A stretch of 32,579 nt of DNA from Clostridia bacterium (GCA_017533505.1 JAFXIB010000059.1:1-32579), one strand, 5' to 3'; numbered from the stretch's first letter, positions 25,167 to 32,579 are shown. Program-made: numbers and translations. The notes: generated by a model from the sequence alone, not told the origin.

Positions 25167-26276
25167 TTACTTACCAAAAGTTTTGGCTACTTCGTCAAGA
25201 AGCTCTCTTATTGGCAAATGCTGTGGACAAGATGCTTCGCACTTACCACACTTGATGCAATCACTTGCCTTGCCCCCATGTGCGATATGGATACTATAAT
25301 AGTAGCCAGAGTTGAAGGTGTTGTTTGCCTTTTTGTCATTAAGGCAGGCAAACAAATCGGGGATAGCAATCTTCTTTGGACATCCGTCTATGCAATACTT
25401 ACAACCTGTGCATTGTATTAGGTTTTGCTCCTTGTAGATGAGCTTAACCTTGGATATTGCGTGCATTTCCTCTTCATTGATTGGCTTAAAATCGGTCATA
25501 TAGGATAGATTATCCCTCATCATATCCATGTTGCCCATGCCAGAAAGCACCATGAATATACCCTCAAATGATGCACAATACCTTATAGCATAGCTTGCGT
25601 ATGAACCGCCGCCAAGACTATCAAACACTTCCTTCGCCTTGTCTGGGAGCTTTACAAGACTGCCACCCTTGACTGGCTCCATAACGATGATGGGCTTATT
25701 AAATTTCCTACATACATCATATACCTTTTTGCCCTCAACAGATGGGTCGTCATAGTCAACATAGTTGAATTGTATTTGTACAACTTCAATTTCGGGATAC
25801 TCTGTCAAAATTTGCTCAAGCACTTCGGCTTTATCGTGGAATGAAAGTCCTACATGCTTGATTTTACCCTCTGCCTTTAACTCAAAAGCAGTTTCGTATG
25901 CCCTTGCCTTTTTGAACTTTTCGTATACATTCCTATCTTGGGCGTGCATAAGATAAAAATCAAAATACTCCACACCACAAGCTTTGAGTTGCTTTTCAAA
26001 CAAAGGTCTTATATCTTCCTGCTTTTTGAAGAATCCACCAGATAGCTTGTCGGTCAAAACATACTCTTCCCTTTTGTACCTTGATGTCAAGCAGTTTTTG
26101 ACAGCACGCTCGGAACGCATGAGCATATATCCGTGTGCAGTATCAAAATAGTTGAAGCCTGCCTCCATAAAAGCATCAACCATTTTGTTTAGTTCTTTAT
26201 AGTCAATCAGCTTGAACCTATTTGTAGGCAAGCGCATCATACCAAAACCAAAGTTCTTCTTAATCTCTGGGAACAT
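25167..26276 (-). CDS. Aldo/keto reductase with C-terminal 2[4Fe-4S] ferredoxin domain
   Basis: 369-residue oxidoreductase. The N-terminal TIM-barrel aldo/keto reductase domain (about 1-275) begins FGFGMMRLPTN and has the catalytic-site segments YFDTAHGYM (Asp, Tyr) and a Lys in LTDKLSG; YLMHAQDR provides the His region. The C-terminal domain (about 290-369) has two cluster motifs, CTGCKYCIDGCPKK and CIKCGKCEASCPQH. This architecture is common in anaerobic Clostridia and suggests electron transfer from ferredoxin-type centres. The physiological substrate is unknown. AGGAG precedes the ATG. It follows the SGNH hydrolase gene by 12 bases, so the two form an operon ending in the terminator at 25139. 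Confidence 0.9.
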   Translation of the reverse strand: MFPEIKKNFGFGMMRLPTNRFKLIDYKELNKMVDAFMEAGFNYFDTAHGYMLMRSERAVKNCLTSRYKREEYVLTDKLSGGFFKKQEDIRPLFEKQLKACGVEYFDFYLMHAQDRNVYEKFKKARAYETAFELKAEGKIKHVGLSFHDKAEVLEQILTEYPEIEVVQIQFNYVDYDDPSVEGKKVYDVCRKFNKPIIVMEPVKGGSLVKLPDKAKEVFDSLGGGSYASYAIRYCASFEGIFMVLSGMGNMDMMRDNLSYMTDFKPINEEEMHAISKVKLIYKEQNLIQCTGCKYCIDGCPKKIAIPDLFACLNDKKANNTFNSGYYYSIHIAHGGKASDCIKCGKCEASCPQHLPIRELLDEVAKTFGK

Positions 26277-26288
26277 AATTACTCCTAA

Positions 26289-27017
26289 TTAATCAATTAT
26301 ATCTTGATAGAAGGCTTCTGCCATTGCCTTTTGTCCGTTTTTGTCGGGATGGATACCATCTATCTTGTAGTATTCGGGGTGGTCCTTTGTGAGGGCATAG
26401 GTATCAACAAGCTCAAGATTGTATTCTTCTGCAAGCTCATAAACAGCTTCGTTGATAATGTTTATGTTTGTTCCGTTGATATCGTACATATAACTGCCTT
26501 CAGTTGCGCCATGAACATAAAATCCTGCGTTTACGGTTGCAAGGATAAGTCTTGGCTTGCTCTCAAGGTTAAGATATATCTCAATAAGCTCGCGTTCTGC
26601 TTGCTTAAAGTACTCTTTGGATACAAAGTTTTCGGGCTTACTATCATTTGAGCCTAACATAAGAATGACAATATCAGGTTGATATTCCTTGCTCTTTTCG
26701 TATAGCTTGGTTGCGCGATATGACTCTTTGTTGTTTTCTTGAGCAGTTTTTGCACTAAAACCAAAGTTTTGCACATGATACTCATCGCCAAGGAGTTCGC
26801 CAAGCTGTTTTGGATAGGTATTCTTAAACCAGTTTACAACACTCATACCGTAAGTAATACTATCACCTACGCAAGCGACTTTGATTTGTCCTTCCTTTGC
26901 TTTTGTGTGGATGTGGAAATCGGTGCATCCAACAAACATCGCTGCGCCAAGAGCGATAATTGCAATAAGCACTATTGCAACAAGGAAACCTATAATTCTT
27001 TTCTTAAACTTTTTCAT
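26289..27017 (-). CDS. SGNH/GDSL-type hydrolase, membrane anchored
   Basis: 242-residue esterase/lipase or acetylesterase-like protein. A basic start and a long hydrophobic segment (about residues 8-30) end in FVGC (Cys31), a poor but possible lipobox, so the enzyme should sit on the outer membrane face. SGNH blocks are GDSITYG with nucleophile Ser53, LMLGSNDSK, and the C-terminal DGIHPDKNG with the Asp and His. The ATG at 27017 is used: AGGAG lies 8 bases before it, whereas an in-frame TTG at 27023 is too close to that site. It leads the operon with the aldo/keto reductase. A role in removing acyl groups from sugars is inferred from the family. Confidence 0.85.
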   Translation of the reverse strand: MKKFKKRIIGFLVAIVLIAIIALGAAMFVGCTDFHIHTKAKEGQIKVACVGDSITYGMSVVNWFKNTYPKQLGELLGDEYHVQNFGFSAKTAQENNKESYRATKLYEKSKEYQPDIVILMLGSNDSKPENFVSKEYFKQAERELIEIYLNLESKPRLILATVNAGFYVHGATEGSYMYDINGTNINIINEAVYELAEEYNLELVDTYALTKDHPEYYKIDGIHPDKNGQKAMAEAFYQDIID

Positions 27018-27038
27018 AGTCAATACTCCTATATATTG

Positions 27039-27067
27039 ATTTTACCATACATCACATCAATTATCAA
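27039..27067 (-). promoter_or_regulatory. Promoter of the SGNH hydrolase-reductase operon
   Basis: Minus-strand -35 TTGATA (27062-27067), 17-base spacer, -10 TAAAAT (27039-27044). Confidence 0.65.
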
Positions 27068-27088
27068 TAGCAAGTTTAGGGCATAAAG

Positions 27089-27110
27089 AAAAGCCGATTG
27101 CTCGGCTTTT
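27089..27110 (-). terminator. Terminator of the von Willebrand lipoprotein gene
   Basis: A 9-pair stem (AAAAGCCGA, 27089-27097; TCGGCTTTT, 27102-27110) with a TTGC loop lies 18 bases after the stop codon. On the minus strand the stem ends in T followed by CTTT. Confidence 0.8.
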
Positions 27111-27128
27111 CCATTGTTTATAACATTT

Positions 27129-28661
27129 TTATCCAATGTTTTGTTGATATTTTTTGACGACATCTCTGAACTCTGCTTGGAATTCGTCAGCACTCAAATC
27201 AAGGCTGTCAAGACGCTCAATTAGTGTTGTAAGGTTGGCGTTGCCCTTATAAGCAGAGTTTCTCAAAATCAATGCAAACTCTATTACCGATGTGATAAAT
27301 TTGTCTTGAGTGGTAAGCTCTTCGTGATAAATATCACGAGTTACATCAAACTTTAGCTCCTTGTCTGCCACTTCTTCACCGGTTGCATCGGGGTCTTTGT
27401 ATTTTAGGATAACTTCGCCAAGATTTGTTTCTTCGGGGATTTCTACATCCTTGAGCTTTACTTCGTATACTACTGTGACGGTATGTCCACTACCAAGCTC
27501 ACCAGCATCTGTTTTGGTATCATTGAATTGGTCTTCGGTAAGGAGTTTGTTTTCGTATCCTACCAAACGATAGCTATCAATATAGTCCTTGCTAAAGGTT
27601 ATGCCAGCTTTGACATCTTTTGCAACCGTTACAAGTGAGCCACCAATATCGTTTACAAGTGCCTTTTTGGCTTCGGAAACACTATCTATATAGCTATAAG
27701 TGCCATTTCCGTTGAGCGCAAGAGTTTCCATTAGTGATGAGTTAAGATTGCCTGTACCAAATCCATATACGGAGAAGAAAACACCACTTTGACGCTTTGT
27801 GGATATAAACTCTTTGAGTGAATTATTATCACTTATACCAACATTAAAGTCGCCGTCTGTTGCAAGGATAACCCTATTGTTACCACCTTCGATAAAGCAC
27901 TCCTCGGCAATCTCGTATGCAGTTTGTATACCAGCACTTCCAGCAGTGGAGCCACCAGCACTCAAGTCCTCTATGACGGACAAAATCTTTTGTTTTTCGT
28001 TACCATATGCGCCACGGAGTGCAACCTTATCTGTGCCTGCATATGTTACGATAGAAACTCTATCTTCTGGATTAAGACTTTCGGTAAGCAAACTGAATGA
28101 TTGCTGTACAAGTGGTAGCTTGTCGTCAGAATACATTGAGCCACTGACATCAATTAGGAATACTATGTTATTCTTAACCGATGTAAACTCCACCTCTTTA
28201 GATGCAAGACCTATGGTAAATAATACGGTTTCAGGATTATATGGATTGTCAAATGCCGAGCAAGTCATAGCCATAATATCCCCGTTAGTTGGTTTAGCAT
28301 AGTCATAGTGGAAGTAGTTGAGCATTTCTTCCACCCTAACAGCATCTTTTGGAATAACAGTATAGCCTGACATTATCCTTTTGCGAAGGTTGGGATAGCT
28401 TGCCGTATTTGCATCTATGGAAAAATAGCTTGTGTTTTGTGTTTCGGTACTGATGAAAGCATTTTCCACAATTTCGGTATAGTTTTCGCCATCCATCTCC
28501 CCTTCGGGATAATACCGTGATAAAGAATCATCATATGCAGTAGAATTGTTTGGCTTATAAGAATCTTTTTGGTCCGACGCCCCATTACAAGCAATCAAAG
28601 AAAATAACAAAGAAAAAGTAAGAATAATAACGGGAACGATAATAAGAAATTTGTTTTTCAT
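27129..28661 (-). CDS. YfbK-like von Willebrand factor A lipoprotein
   Basis: 510-residue predicted lipoprotein; the signal peptide ends at LIAC, a good lipobox. The N-terminal YfbK-type region (about 70-140: STFSIDANTASY-like, AVRVEEMLNYFHYDY) is followed by a von Willebrand A domain (about 165-335) with the metal site DVSGSMYSD, a Thr in GGST and a conserved ATDGDFNVG. The C-terminal YfbK domain ends the protein. Such proteins bind partner proteins through a divalent metal outside the cell; the partner is unknown. The ATG at 28661 is chosen since AAGGGCG precedes it and the -10 box overlaps the sequence just before; an earlier in-frame start at 28697 would lie inside the promoter. Confidence 0.9.
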   Translation of the reverse strand: MKNKFLIIVPVIILTFSLLFSLIACNGASDQKDSYKPNNSTAYDDSLSRYYPEGEMDGENYTEIVENAFISTETQNTSYFSIDANTASYPNLRKRIMSGYTVIPKDAVRVEEMLNYFHYDYAKPTNGDIMAMTCSAFDNPYNPETVLFTIGLASKEVEFTSVKNNIVFLIDVSGSMYSDDKLPLVQQSFSLLTESLNPEDRVSIVTYAGTDKVALRGAYGNEKQKILSVIEDLSAGGSTAGSAGIQTAYEIAEECFIEGGNNRVILATDGDFNVGISDNNSLKEFISTKRQSGVFFSVYGFGTGNLNSSLMETLALNGNGTYSYIDSVSEAKKALVNDIGGSLVTVAKDVKAGITFSKDYIDSYRLVGYENKLLTEDQFNDTKTDAGELGSGHTVTVVYEVKLKDVEIPEETNLGEVILKYKDPDATGEEVADKELKFDVTRDIYHEELTTQDKFITSVIEFALILRNSAYKGNANLTTLIERLDSLDLSADEFQAEFRDVVKKYQQNIG

Positions 28662-28683
28662 AAATATACGCCCTTTTTTCTTT

Positions 28684-28712
28684 ATTATATTATACAAAAT
28701 TCATCAAGTCAA
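28684..28712 (-). promoter_or_regulatory. Promoter of the von Willebrand lipoprotein gene
   Basis: Minus-strand -35 TTGACT (28707-28712), 17-base spacer, -10 TATAAT (28684-28689). Confidence 0.7.
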
Positions 28713-28768
28713 TGATGACAAATTGTACCTTTTGTGAACTTATTGTGTAAAAATTGATTGTTTTAGTA

Positions 28769-28796
28769 AAAAAGCTCCAAAATTTGGGAGCTTTTT
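28769..28796. terminator. Terminator of the GH4-CPBP-small peptide operon
   Basis: AAAAAGCTCC (28769-28778) pairs with GGAGCTTTTT (28787-28796); inner A/T pairs extend the stem. T-runs occur on both strands. It begins 1 base beyond the stop codon of the 37-residue gene. Confidence 0.85.
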
Positions 28797-28797
28797 A

Positions 28798-28911
28798 TTA
28801 TAAGTCATCTGCATCTTGAGTGGGTGTGCCACCATCAATGGGTACCCCTGTATACTGCCCAAGTGGGTCGGCTTTTGATGGTTGTGGCTTTGGGATTTTT
28901 ATCTTTTTCAT
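28798..28911 (-). CDS. 37-residue conserved-looking small protein ending QDADDL
   Basis: Short gene with an excellent ribosome site, AAGGAG 7 bases before the ATG at 28911, and a TAA immediately before a strong terminator. The peptide has a basic N-terminus (MKKIKIPKPQ), a middle with DPLGQYTGVPIDGG and an acidic end TPTQDADDL. It has no membrane segment, cysteine or signal peptide. It lies 40 bases after the CPBP protease gene and is the last gene of that operon. Position, ribosome site and terminator together make it a likely real gene. I have an impression of similar short Clostridial peptides with a QDADDL end but cannot check it. Function unknown. Confidence 0.7.
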   Translation of the reverse strand: MKKIKIPKPQPSKADPLGQYTGVPIDGGTPTQDADDL

Positions 28912-28951
28912 ACTGACTCCTTTTCGGGTAGTATGTATAGCCTATTGTCTT

Positions 28952-29686
28952 TTATACTTTGATATTTTGATTATCATCTGTTTTGATGCCCTTCCATAGC
29001 CAAATTGCATAGCCCACCGAAACAACGGTAAGCACAACTGCTGTTATGATGTTTAGGGTGAGTGAAGTTTGTCCTTCAAATGCGCTTGTTGCATTTATTA
29101 GGCTATGGGCTACAATGCAAGGAATCAATGTGCCTGACTTGTAGAATATGATGGTAAACATAAATCCACCAGCTATTGCATAGCAAATTTGGAGCAAGGT
29201 TGGCACTAAATCAGCGCCATTTATAAGGTTGATAACATGTCCTATGCCAAAGGTTACGCTGGAGATAATTATCGCCATCTTTAGGTTGTCCTTTAGGAGT
29301 GCCTTGAATAGGAAGCCACGGAAAATAATCTCTTCCATAAAGCCTACGCCCAGCATGGAAATGACAAATAATACCGTTTCCAATGGGCTAAAGTTCAATG
29401 CTACGCCACCCCAAAAGTTGACGGATACCATAAGGATAAGTGGTATAAAGAACAAGTATCTTACAATATCAATCTTGCCTTTTGTTAGACCATATTTTTC
29501 GCCCAAGCCCTTTTTTATAATCCACACAATAAGGAACACACTAATGCCGATTGCAATGGGAGCTGTGAGCACCTTCTCAATGCCTATCATGGCTGAAAAC
29601 ATGTCTGCAAGGCTCATTGCAACCACATAAATTACTATCCAAATTATGGCAAAAGTTAATTCGTTCTTTTGATAAAGCTTATCCAT
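28952..29686 (-). CDS. CPBP family intramembrane metalloprotease (CAAX-like)
   Basis: 244-residue polytopic protein with about seven membrane segments. The three CPBP/Abi active-site motifs are present: EExxxR as Glu118-Glu119 and Arg123 (MEEIIFRGF), the His of FGIGHVINL (His150) and HxxxN in VAHSLINA near residue 200. In Bacteria these proteases are linked to processing or immunity of secreted peptides and to membrane protein turnover. AAGGAG precedes the ATG. It follows the GH4 glycosidase by 12 bases and precedes a 37-residue peptide gene, so it may act on that peptide; this is inference from gene order. Confidence 0.88.
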   Translation of the reverse strand: MDKLYQKNELTFAIIWIVIYVVAMSLADMFSAMIGIEKVLTAPIAIGISVFLIVWIIKKGLGEKYGLTKGKIDIVRYLFFIPLILMVSVNFWGGVALNFSPLETVLFVISMLGVGFMEEIIFRGFLFKALLKDNLKMAIIISSVTFGIGHVINLINGADLVPTLLQICYAIAGGFMFTIIFYKSGTLIPCIVAHSLINATSAFEGQTSLTLNIITAVVLTVVSVGYAIWLWKGIKTDDNQNIKV

Positions 29687-29698
29687 ATTTGCTCCTTT

Positions 29699-31009
29699 TT
29701 AGTGGAATTTAGGTAGCCAGTCGCCGTGTGCTTCAATCAAATCGTCACACAAAGACTTTATCTTGTCAAGTGACAGCTGGTCGCGAGTGTGTGGGTCAAG
29801 GTATGCTGCCATATAAATATACTTCTTTTCCAGAGTTTCAACTGCTTTGAGTACCATATCATGTACTGCAATGTGCGTCATGTTGAGAGCAGCAAGTTGC
29901 TCTGGCAATTCCCCAACCTCACAAGGATTTAGTCCGTTTGCGTCAATGATTATCGGCACTTCTACACATGCTGTGTTGGGTAGATTTTTTATCCAGCCAT
30001 CGTTTTGTACATTGCCGTATATCTTGAATGGTATGTTGGTTTCGCATGCTTCAATTATGCGTGAGCCATATTCGTTACTGCGCTCGTGAGTTACATTGCC
30101 ATCAGCCATAATCTCTTTGCGTAGCTTCTTCCATCTTCTAATTTGGCTCCTACAACGCCTTGGATACTCATCAATCGGTATAAAGTACTTGAGCAATAAA
30201 TGTGGATACTTGGACTTTATAAAATATGGATGATACTCGGCTGTATGCTCGCTACTTTCGGTGTTATAGTAACCAAAACGATTCATTATTTCCAACCTTA
30301 CGCGGTCATTGATGGGCTTAACTTCGTTGAATCTCTTTTTGAACAAAGGATATAGGTCATTGCCCTCTTTGTCCGTCAAGGTTAACAACCAGCACATATG
30401 ATTTATACCTCCAAGAGTATACTCGGCATCATTGAGTTTTTCTTCCTTTAGCTTTTTGTTAACTTGCGAAACCACCACTTGACAGGAGTGACATAACCCT
30501 ACTGTCTTGATTTTGGTGTTTCGTTGCATGTATCCTGACAAAATACTCATTGGATTGGTGTAGTTGAGTAGTAATGCATCTGGACATACCCTTTCCATAA
30601 CATCAGCATAAGCTTTCATTACAGGTATGGTGCGTAACGCCCTAAAGATACCACCAATACCAATGGTGTCGCCTATCGTCTGTTGCAAACCATACTTTTT
30701 AGGAATTCTAAAGTCAGTAACCGTGCAAGGCTTATATCCACCAACTTGAATGGCATTTATAACATACTTTGCACCCCTAAATGCTTCTTCGGTCTGATTA
30801 CTATCGGTTGCAAGATACTTGCTTACGGTAACAGCAGGTTTATACTTGTCACGAAGTGCCACAATCAAAGCATAAGACTCCTCGAGCCTTTCTGCATCGA
30901 TATCCAAAAGTGCAATTTCAAATTCAGGCAAATTTTCTGCAAGTAGGCAATCCCCCAGCACATTTTTACAAAAAACCGTACTACCTGCACCAATGAAAGT
31001 AATCTTCAT
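29699..31009 (-). CDS. Glycoside hydrolase family 4 (alpha-galactosidase/galacturonidase-like)
   Basis: 436-residue NAD+- and Mn2+-dependent glycosidase that cleaves by oxidation-elimination. The N-terminal Rossmann motif is FIGAGSTVF (residues 5-13). Mn2+ ligands are Cys173 (GLCHSC) and His204 (GINHMCW), the spacing expected for GH4. The sequence looks closer to the MelA/LplD branch than to 6-phospho-glucosidases, but the linkage is not certain. AGGAG precedes the ATG. It is the first gene of an operon with the CPBP protease and a small peptide; no transporter is adjacent, although a GPH symporter lies 6 kb away. Confidence 0.9.
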   Translation of the reverse strand: MKITFIGAGSTVFCKNVLGDCLLAENLPEFEIALLDIDAERLEESYALIVALRDKYKPAVTVSKYLATDSNQTEEAFRGAKYVINAIQVGGYKPCTVTDFRIPKKYGLQQTIGDTIGIGGIFRALRTIPVMKAYADVMERVCPDALLLNYTNPMSILSGYMQRNTKIKTVGLCHSCQVVVSQVNKKLKEEKLNDAEYTLGGINHMCWLLTLTDKEGNDLYPLFKKRFNEVKPINDRVRLEIMNRFGYYNTESSEHTAEYHPYFIKSKYPHLLLKYFIPIDEYPRRCRSQIRRWKKLRKEIMADGNVTHERSNEYGSRIIEACETNIPFKIYGNVQNDGWIKNLPNTACVEVPIIIDANGLNPCEVGELPEQLAALNMTHIAVHDMVLKAVETLEKKYIYMAAYLDPHTRDQLSLDKIKSLCDDLIEAHGDWLPKFH

Positions 31010-31039
31010 ACAAACTCCTATCGTCCTTGAATAATTCTA

Positions 31040-31068
31040 ATTGTATCACACCCCCACCCCGATTTCAA
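31040..31068 (-). promoter_or_regulatory. Promoter of the GH4 operon with operator-like repeat
   Basis: Minus-strand -35 TTGAAA (31063-31068), 17-base spacer, extended -10 TGATACAAT (TACAAT at 31040-31045). An inverted repeat TTCAA-ga-TTGAA (31064-31075) overlaps the -35 and could bind a sugar-responsive repressor. Confidence 0.65.
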
Positions 31069-31109
31069 GATTGAATTATCTCAACCACAGCATTAAGCAT
31101 AGTTTGAAT

Positions 31110-31146
31110 AAAAAAAGACCTAATTTAGAAGAACTAAATCAGGTCT
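31110..31146 (-). terminator. Terminator of the DUF1524 fragment gene
   Basis: AGACCTAATTTAG (31116-31128) pairs with CTAAATCAGGTCT (31134-31146) with one mismatch. The minus-strand transcript then runs into a stretch of U. Confidence 0.8.
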
Positions 31147-31218
31147 ATGGGTTTGTATTTAATACTTTTTTTAACAAGCATACGGGATAATTGTAATAAT
31201 TTTTACTGTTTTTGTTTA

Positions 31219-32025
31219 TCACAATTTATGATAATATTCTTTTACTTTTTTAGCCATCAATTTTCTTCTTTCTGGCAAAAATCTTTCAATGTAATCGTTA
31301 TAATCCCAGTTCAATATATCCAATGGAATACAATTATCTTCCAAATTTTTATCTAACTCCTCTTTAGTCATAGGAACTCCATATACTGTTTGATTGTTAA
31401 TCGCTGATTCATATGCGTTCTTAAAATAAACATTAGGAGCAGTATCACCAATTTGGATGTTTACAGGTGTATCTAAAAAAGTATAATTTGCCACTTGGTT
31501 ATATATAGATTTATTGTTTAATCCCCCTATCTTTTGCAAATAAGCTTTTGGGAAAATATGATGAACATCACTTGCTCCGTATAAGTCTCTAACATATGAT
31601 GTAGCTGAAAATAAGCCTTTACTATTAGAAACAATCTGCGAAGCAAAAAATGCTGATAATGCTGGCGCTGTAGGAACAGGCGAATCTAATTTTTGAACCA
31701 AACCAAAAGACCAAAAAGCATCAGACAACTCTGCTTTTTCTATTTCTTCCAGATATTTAACGACACCTTTTTCATTAATATTTCTGATATCCAAATCCAT
31801 TTTAGATTCTGGAGATGCGCTATATCGACCAGTCAAAATAGACATTGTAAACCATTTTGCTACATAACGTTTGATTTCATTTTTATCAACTTCATTTGAC
31901 ATTGCTAATTTCAAATATACTACATAAGCAAAATCAAGTGCATTTTGAGAGCTAATTAATTTAGAGCTCACGAAACCTGCACTTTTTATGGCAAGTATAA
32001 ATTGCTCAAAATAATATTGCTTCAT
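31219..32025 (-). CDS. DUF1524-domain nuclease fragment, N-terminal part missing
   Basis: 268 residues that match the C-terminal half of DUF262/DUF1524 (GmrSD-like) proteins, which act as modification-dependent restriction or other anti-phage nucleases. The first 110 residues are helical (SSQNALDFAYVVYLKL, AKWFTMSILTGRYS). The DUF1524 HNH-like motif follows: DVHHIFPKAYL with His155-His156, then NQVANYTFLD and PVNIQIG. The N-terminal DUF262 ATPase/ParB-like domain, normally about 300 residues, is absent; the reading frame stays open past the ATG but meets Cas10 sequence on the other strand. No ribosome site precedes the ATG. The gene is more AT-rich than its neighbours, suggesting transfer. 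Probably non-functional in this form. Confidence 0.75.
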   Translation of the reverse strand: MKQYYFEQFILAIKSAGFVSSKLISSQNALDFAYVVYLKLAMSNEVDKNEIKRYVAKWFTMSILTGRYSASPESKMDLDIRNINEKGVVKYLEEIEKAELSDAFWSFGLVQKLDSPVPTAPALSAFFASQIVSNSKGLFSATSYVRDLYGASDVHHIFPKAYLQKIGGLNNKSIYNQVANYTFLDTPVNIQIGDTAPNVYFKNAYESAINNQTVYGVPMTKEELDKNLEDNCIPLDILNWDYNDYIERFLPERRKLMAKKVKEYYHKL

Positions 32026-32065
32026 AAAATGCTTAATACCTATAGATGTGGAAAATGTAAGTGAT
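32026..32065. other. Junction between truncated DUF1524 and Cas10 genes
   Basis: Both flanking genes lose their N-terminal coding part within about 40 bases of each other and point away from this spot. No inverted repeat, target duplication or transposon end was recognised. It may be a deletion or inversion endpoint or an assembly chimera. Confidence 0.55.
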
Positions 32066-32579
32066 ATGAATATGGTCAGAATATATAAAAAAAATGGACC
32101 TGACAGAAAGTGGTATCGGGCAAAGCAGATTTTGGTAGGAGATTATACTGCGAAGGAAACGTTAGAAGAACTTGCACAGGAATCAGAAGGTGTAAAACGT
32201 CTCGCCATATATCGTGCGGATGTGGATAATCTTGGGAATGCCTTTGTAGCAGGATTTGTAAATAAAGTAACAGGAAAAAATATGGCATCTTTATCAAGAA
32301 CAGCAGTGCTGTCCAGACAGTTATCTCTGTTTTTTAAATATCATATAAATCATTTCTTGAAAGGAATGGAAATAGCTATTGTATATGCTGGTGGAGACGA
32401 TTTGTTTATTTTAGGAGCATGGGACGATGTGTTGAAAGCTGCTATGAAGATTGAAAAAGAACTTTGCAAATATACACAAGGAACATTAACCTTATCAGGA
32501 GGCATTGGGGTATATTCTTCCGGTAGTCCGGTGCATGTTATGGCGGAAGAAAGTTCAGAATTAGAAGAGCAATCAAAGC
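32066..32579 (+). CDS. Cas10/Csm1 fragment with GGDD cyclase motif (partial at both ends)
   Basis: About 171 codons in one open frame, running off the right edge. The protein matches the second Palm domain of type III CRISPR Cas10, most like Csm1 of type III-A: IYRADVDNLGNAFVAGF at its start, SLSRTAVLSRQLSLFFKY, then YAGGDDLFI with the GGDD site at 32390-32401, followed by GAWDDV and LTLSGGIGVYSS. GGDD makes cyclic oligoadenylates when the complex binds target RNA. The N-terminal HD nuclease, first Palm and helical domains are missing to the left, where the DUF1524 fragment begins. No ribosome site precedes the first ATG, so 32066 is not a genuine start; it only marks where the similarity begins. 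Confidence 0.85.
   Translation, partial: MNMVRIYKKNGPDRKWYRAKQILVGDYTAKETLEELAQESEGVKRLAIYRADVDNLGNAFVAGFVNKVTGKNMASLSRTAVLSRQLSLFFKYHINHFLKGMEIAIVYAGGDDLFILGAWDDVLKAAMKIEKELCKYTQGTLTLSGGIGVYSSGSPVHVMAEESSELEEQSK

Noticed and set aside
31147..31218. Small gene or RNA between the terminator and the DUF1524 stop
   Set aside because: The sequence is only AT-rich, with no ribosome site, frame or stable fold.
32221..32229. A further TGTGGATAA match
   Set aside because: It falls inside the conserved DVDN codons of the Cas10 fragment, so protein sequence explains it.
32076..32297. 73-residue open frame on the minus strand
   Set aside because: It is antisense to the Cas10 Palm2 coding sequence, which has clear family motifs.

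Overview
The window looks like chromosomal DNA of an anaerobic, low-to-moderate GC member of the Bacillota (Clostridia-like), probably an uncultured gut lineage and possibly a contig from a metagenome. The evidence is the gene families present (CdaA-type c-di-AMP synthase, CIRCE/HrcA heat-shock operators, DUF4364, InlB-repeat lipoprotein, heterodimeric ABC exporter, GPH sugar symporter, ferredoxin-type aldo/keto reductase), strong AGGAG ribosome sites and sigma-A promoters. No tRNA, rRNA, CRISPR array, IS element or phage gene was recognised. Most genes lie on the minus strand.

Layout. 1-166: a hairpin and a composite palindromic repeat, no gene. 167-4295: an InlB-repeat/transglutaminase lipoprotein followed by an RlmCD-type 23S rRNA uracil methyltransferase. 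4331-9141: an alpha/beta hydrolase and both halves of a heterodimeric ABC exporter in one operon, closed by a strong terminator. 9142-9736: a 600-base AT-rich intergenic region with three phased DnaA-box matches and a good promoter for an M20 peptidase on the plus strand. A fourth DnaA box follows that gene, then a DUF4364 gene.

11930-20050 is a tight minus-strand block: HAD phosphatase, PHP-domain phosphoesterase, ComEC-like channel, DNA polymerase III delta (HolA), an unknown polytopic membrane protein, the diadenylate cyclase CdaA, a DUF1015 protein and aspartate kinase. An internal promoter precedes holA. 20113-20715 is an Hsp20 gene with a perfect sigma-A promoter and two overlapping CIRCE operators. 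20752-25165 holds an exonuclease-BRCT protein, a GPH sugar symporter, a DUF6512 membrane protein and an L-asparaginase. 25167-31068 holds an aldo/keto reductase with an SGNH hydrolase, a YfbK-like von Willebrand lipoprotein, and a GH4 glycosidase operon. That operon continues into a CPBP (CAAX-like) membrane protease and a 37-residue peptide gene.

The right end (31219-32579) is different: an AT-rich, 5'-truncated DUF262/DUF1524-type nuclease fragment abuts, head to head, an N-terminally truncated Cas10/Csm1 fragment that carries the GGDD cyclase motif and runs off the window. This is either the broken edge of a defence island with a type III CRISPR system or a chimeric assembly join.

The main points for follow-up are the Cas10/DUF1524 junction, three genes that appear to be transcribed without a leader (a -10 box exactly 6 bases before ATG and no ribosome site), the DnaA-box cluster far from any dnaA gene, the 37-residue peptide next to the CPBP protease, and a c-di-AMP synthase operon in which an unknown membrane protein precedes cdaA and no cdaR or glmM follows it.
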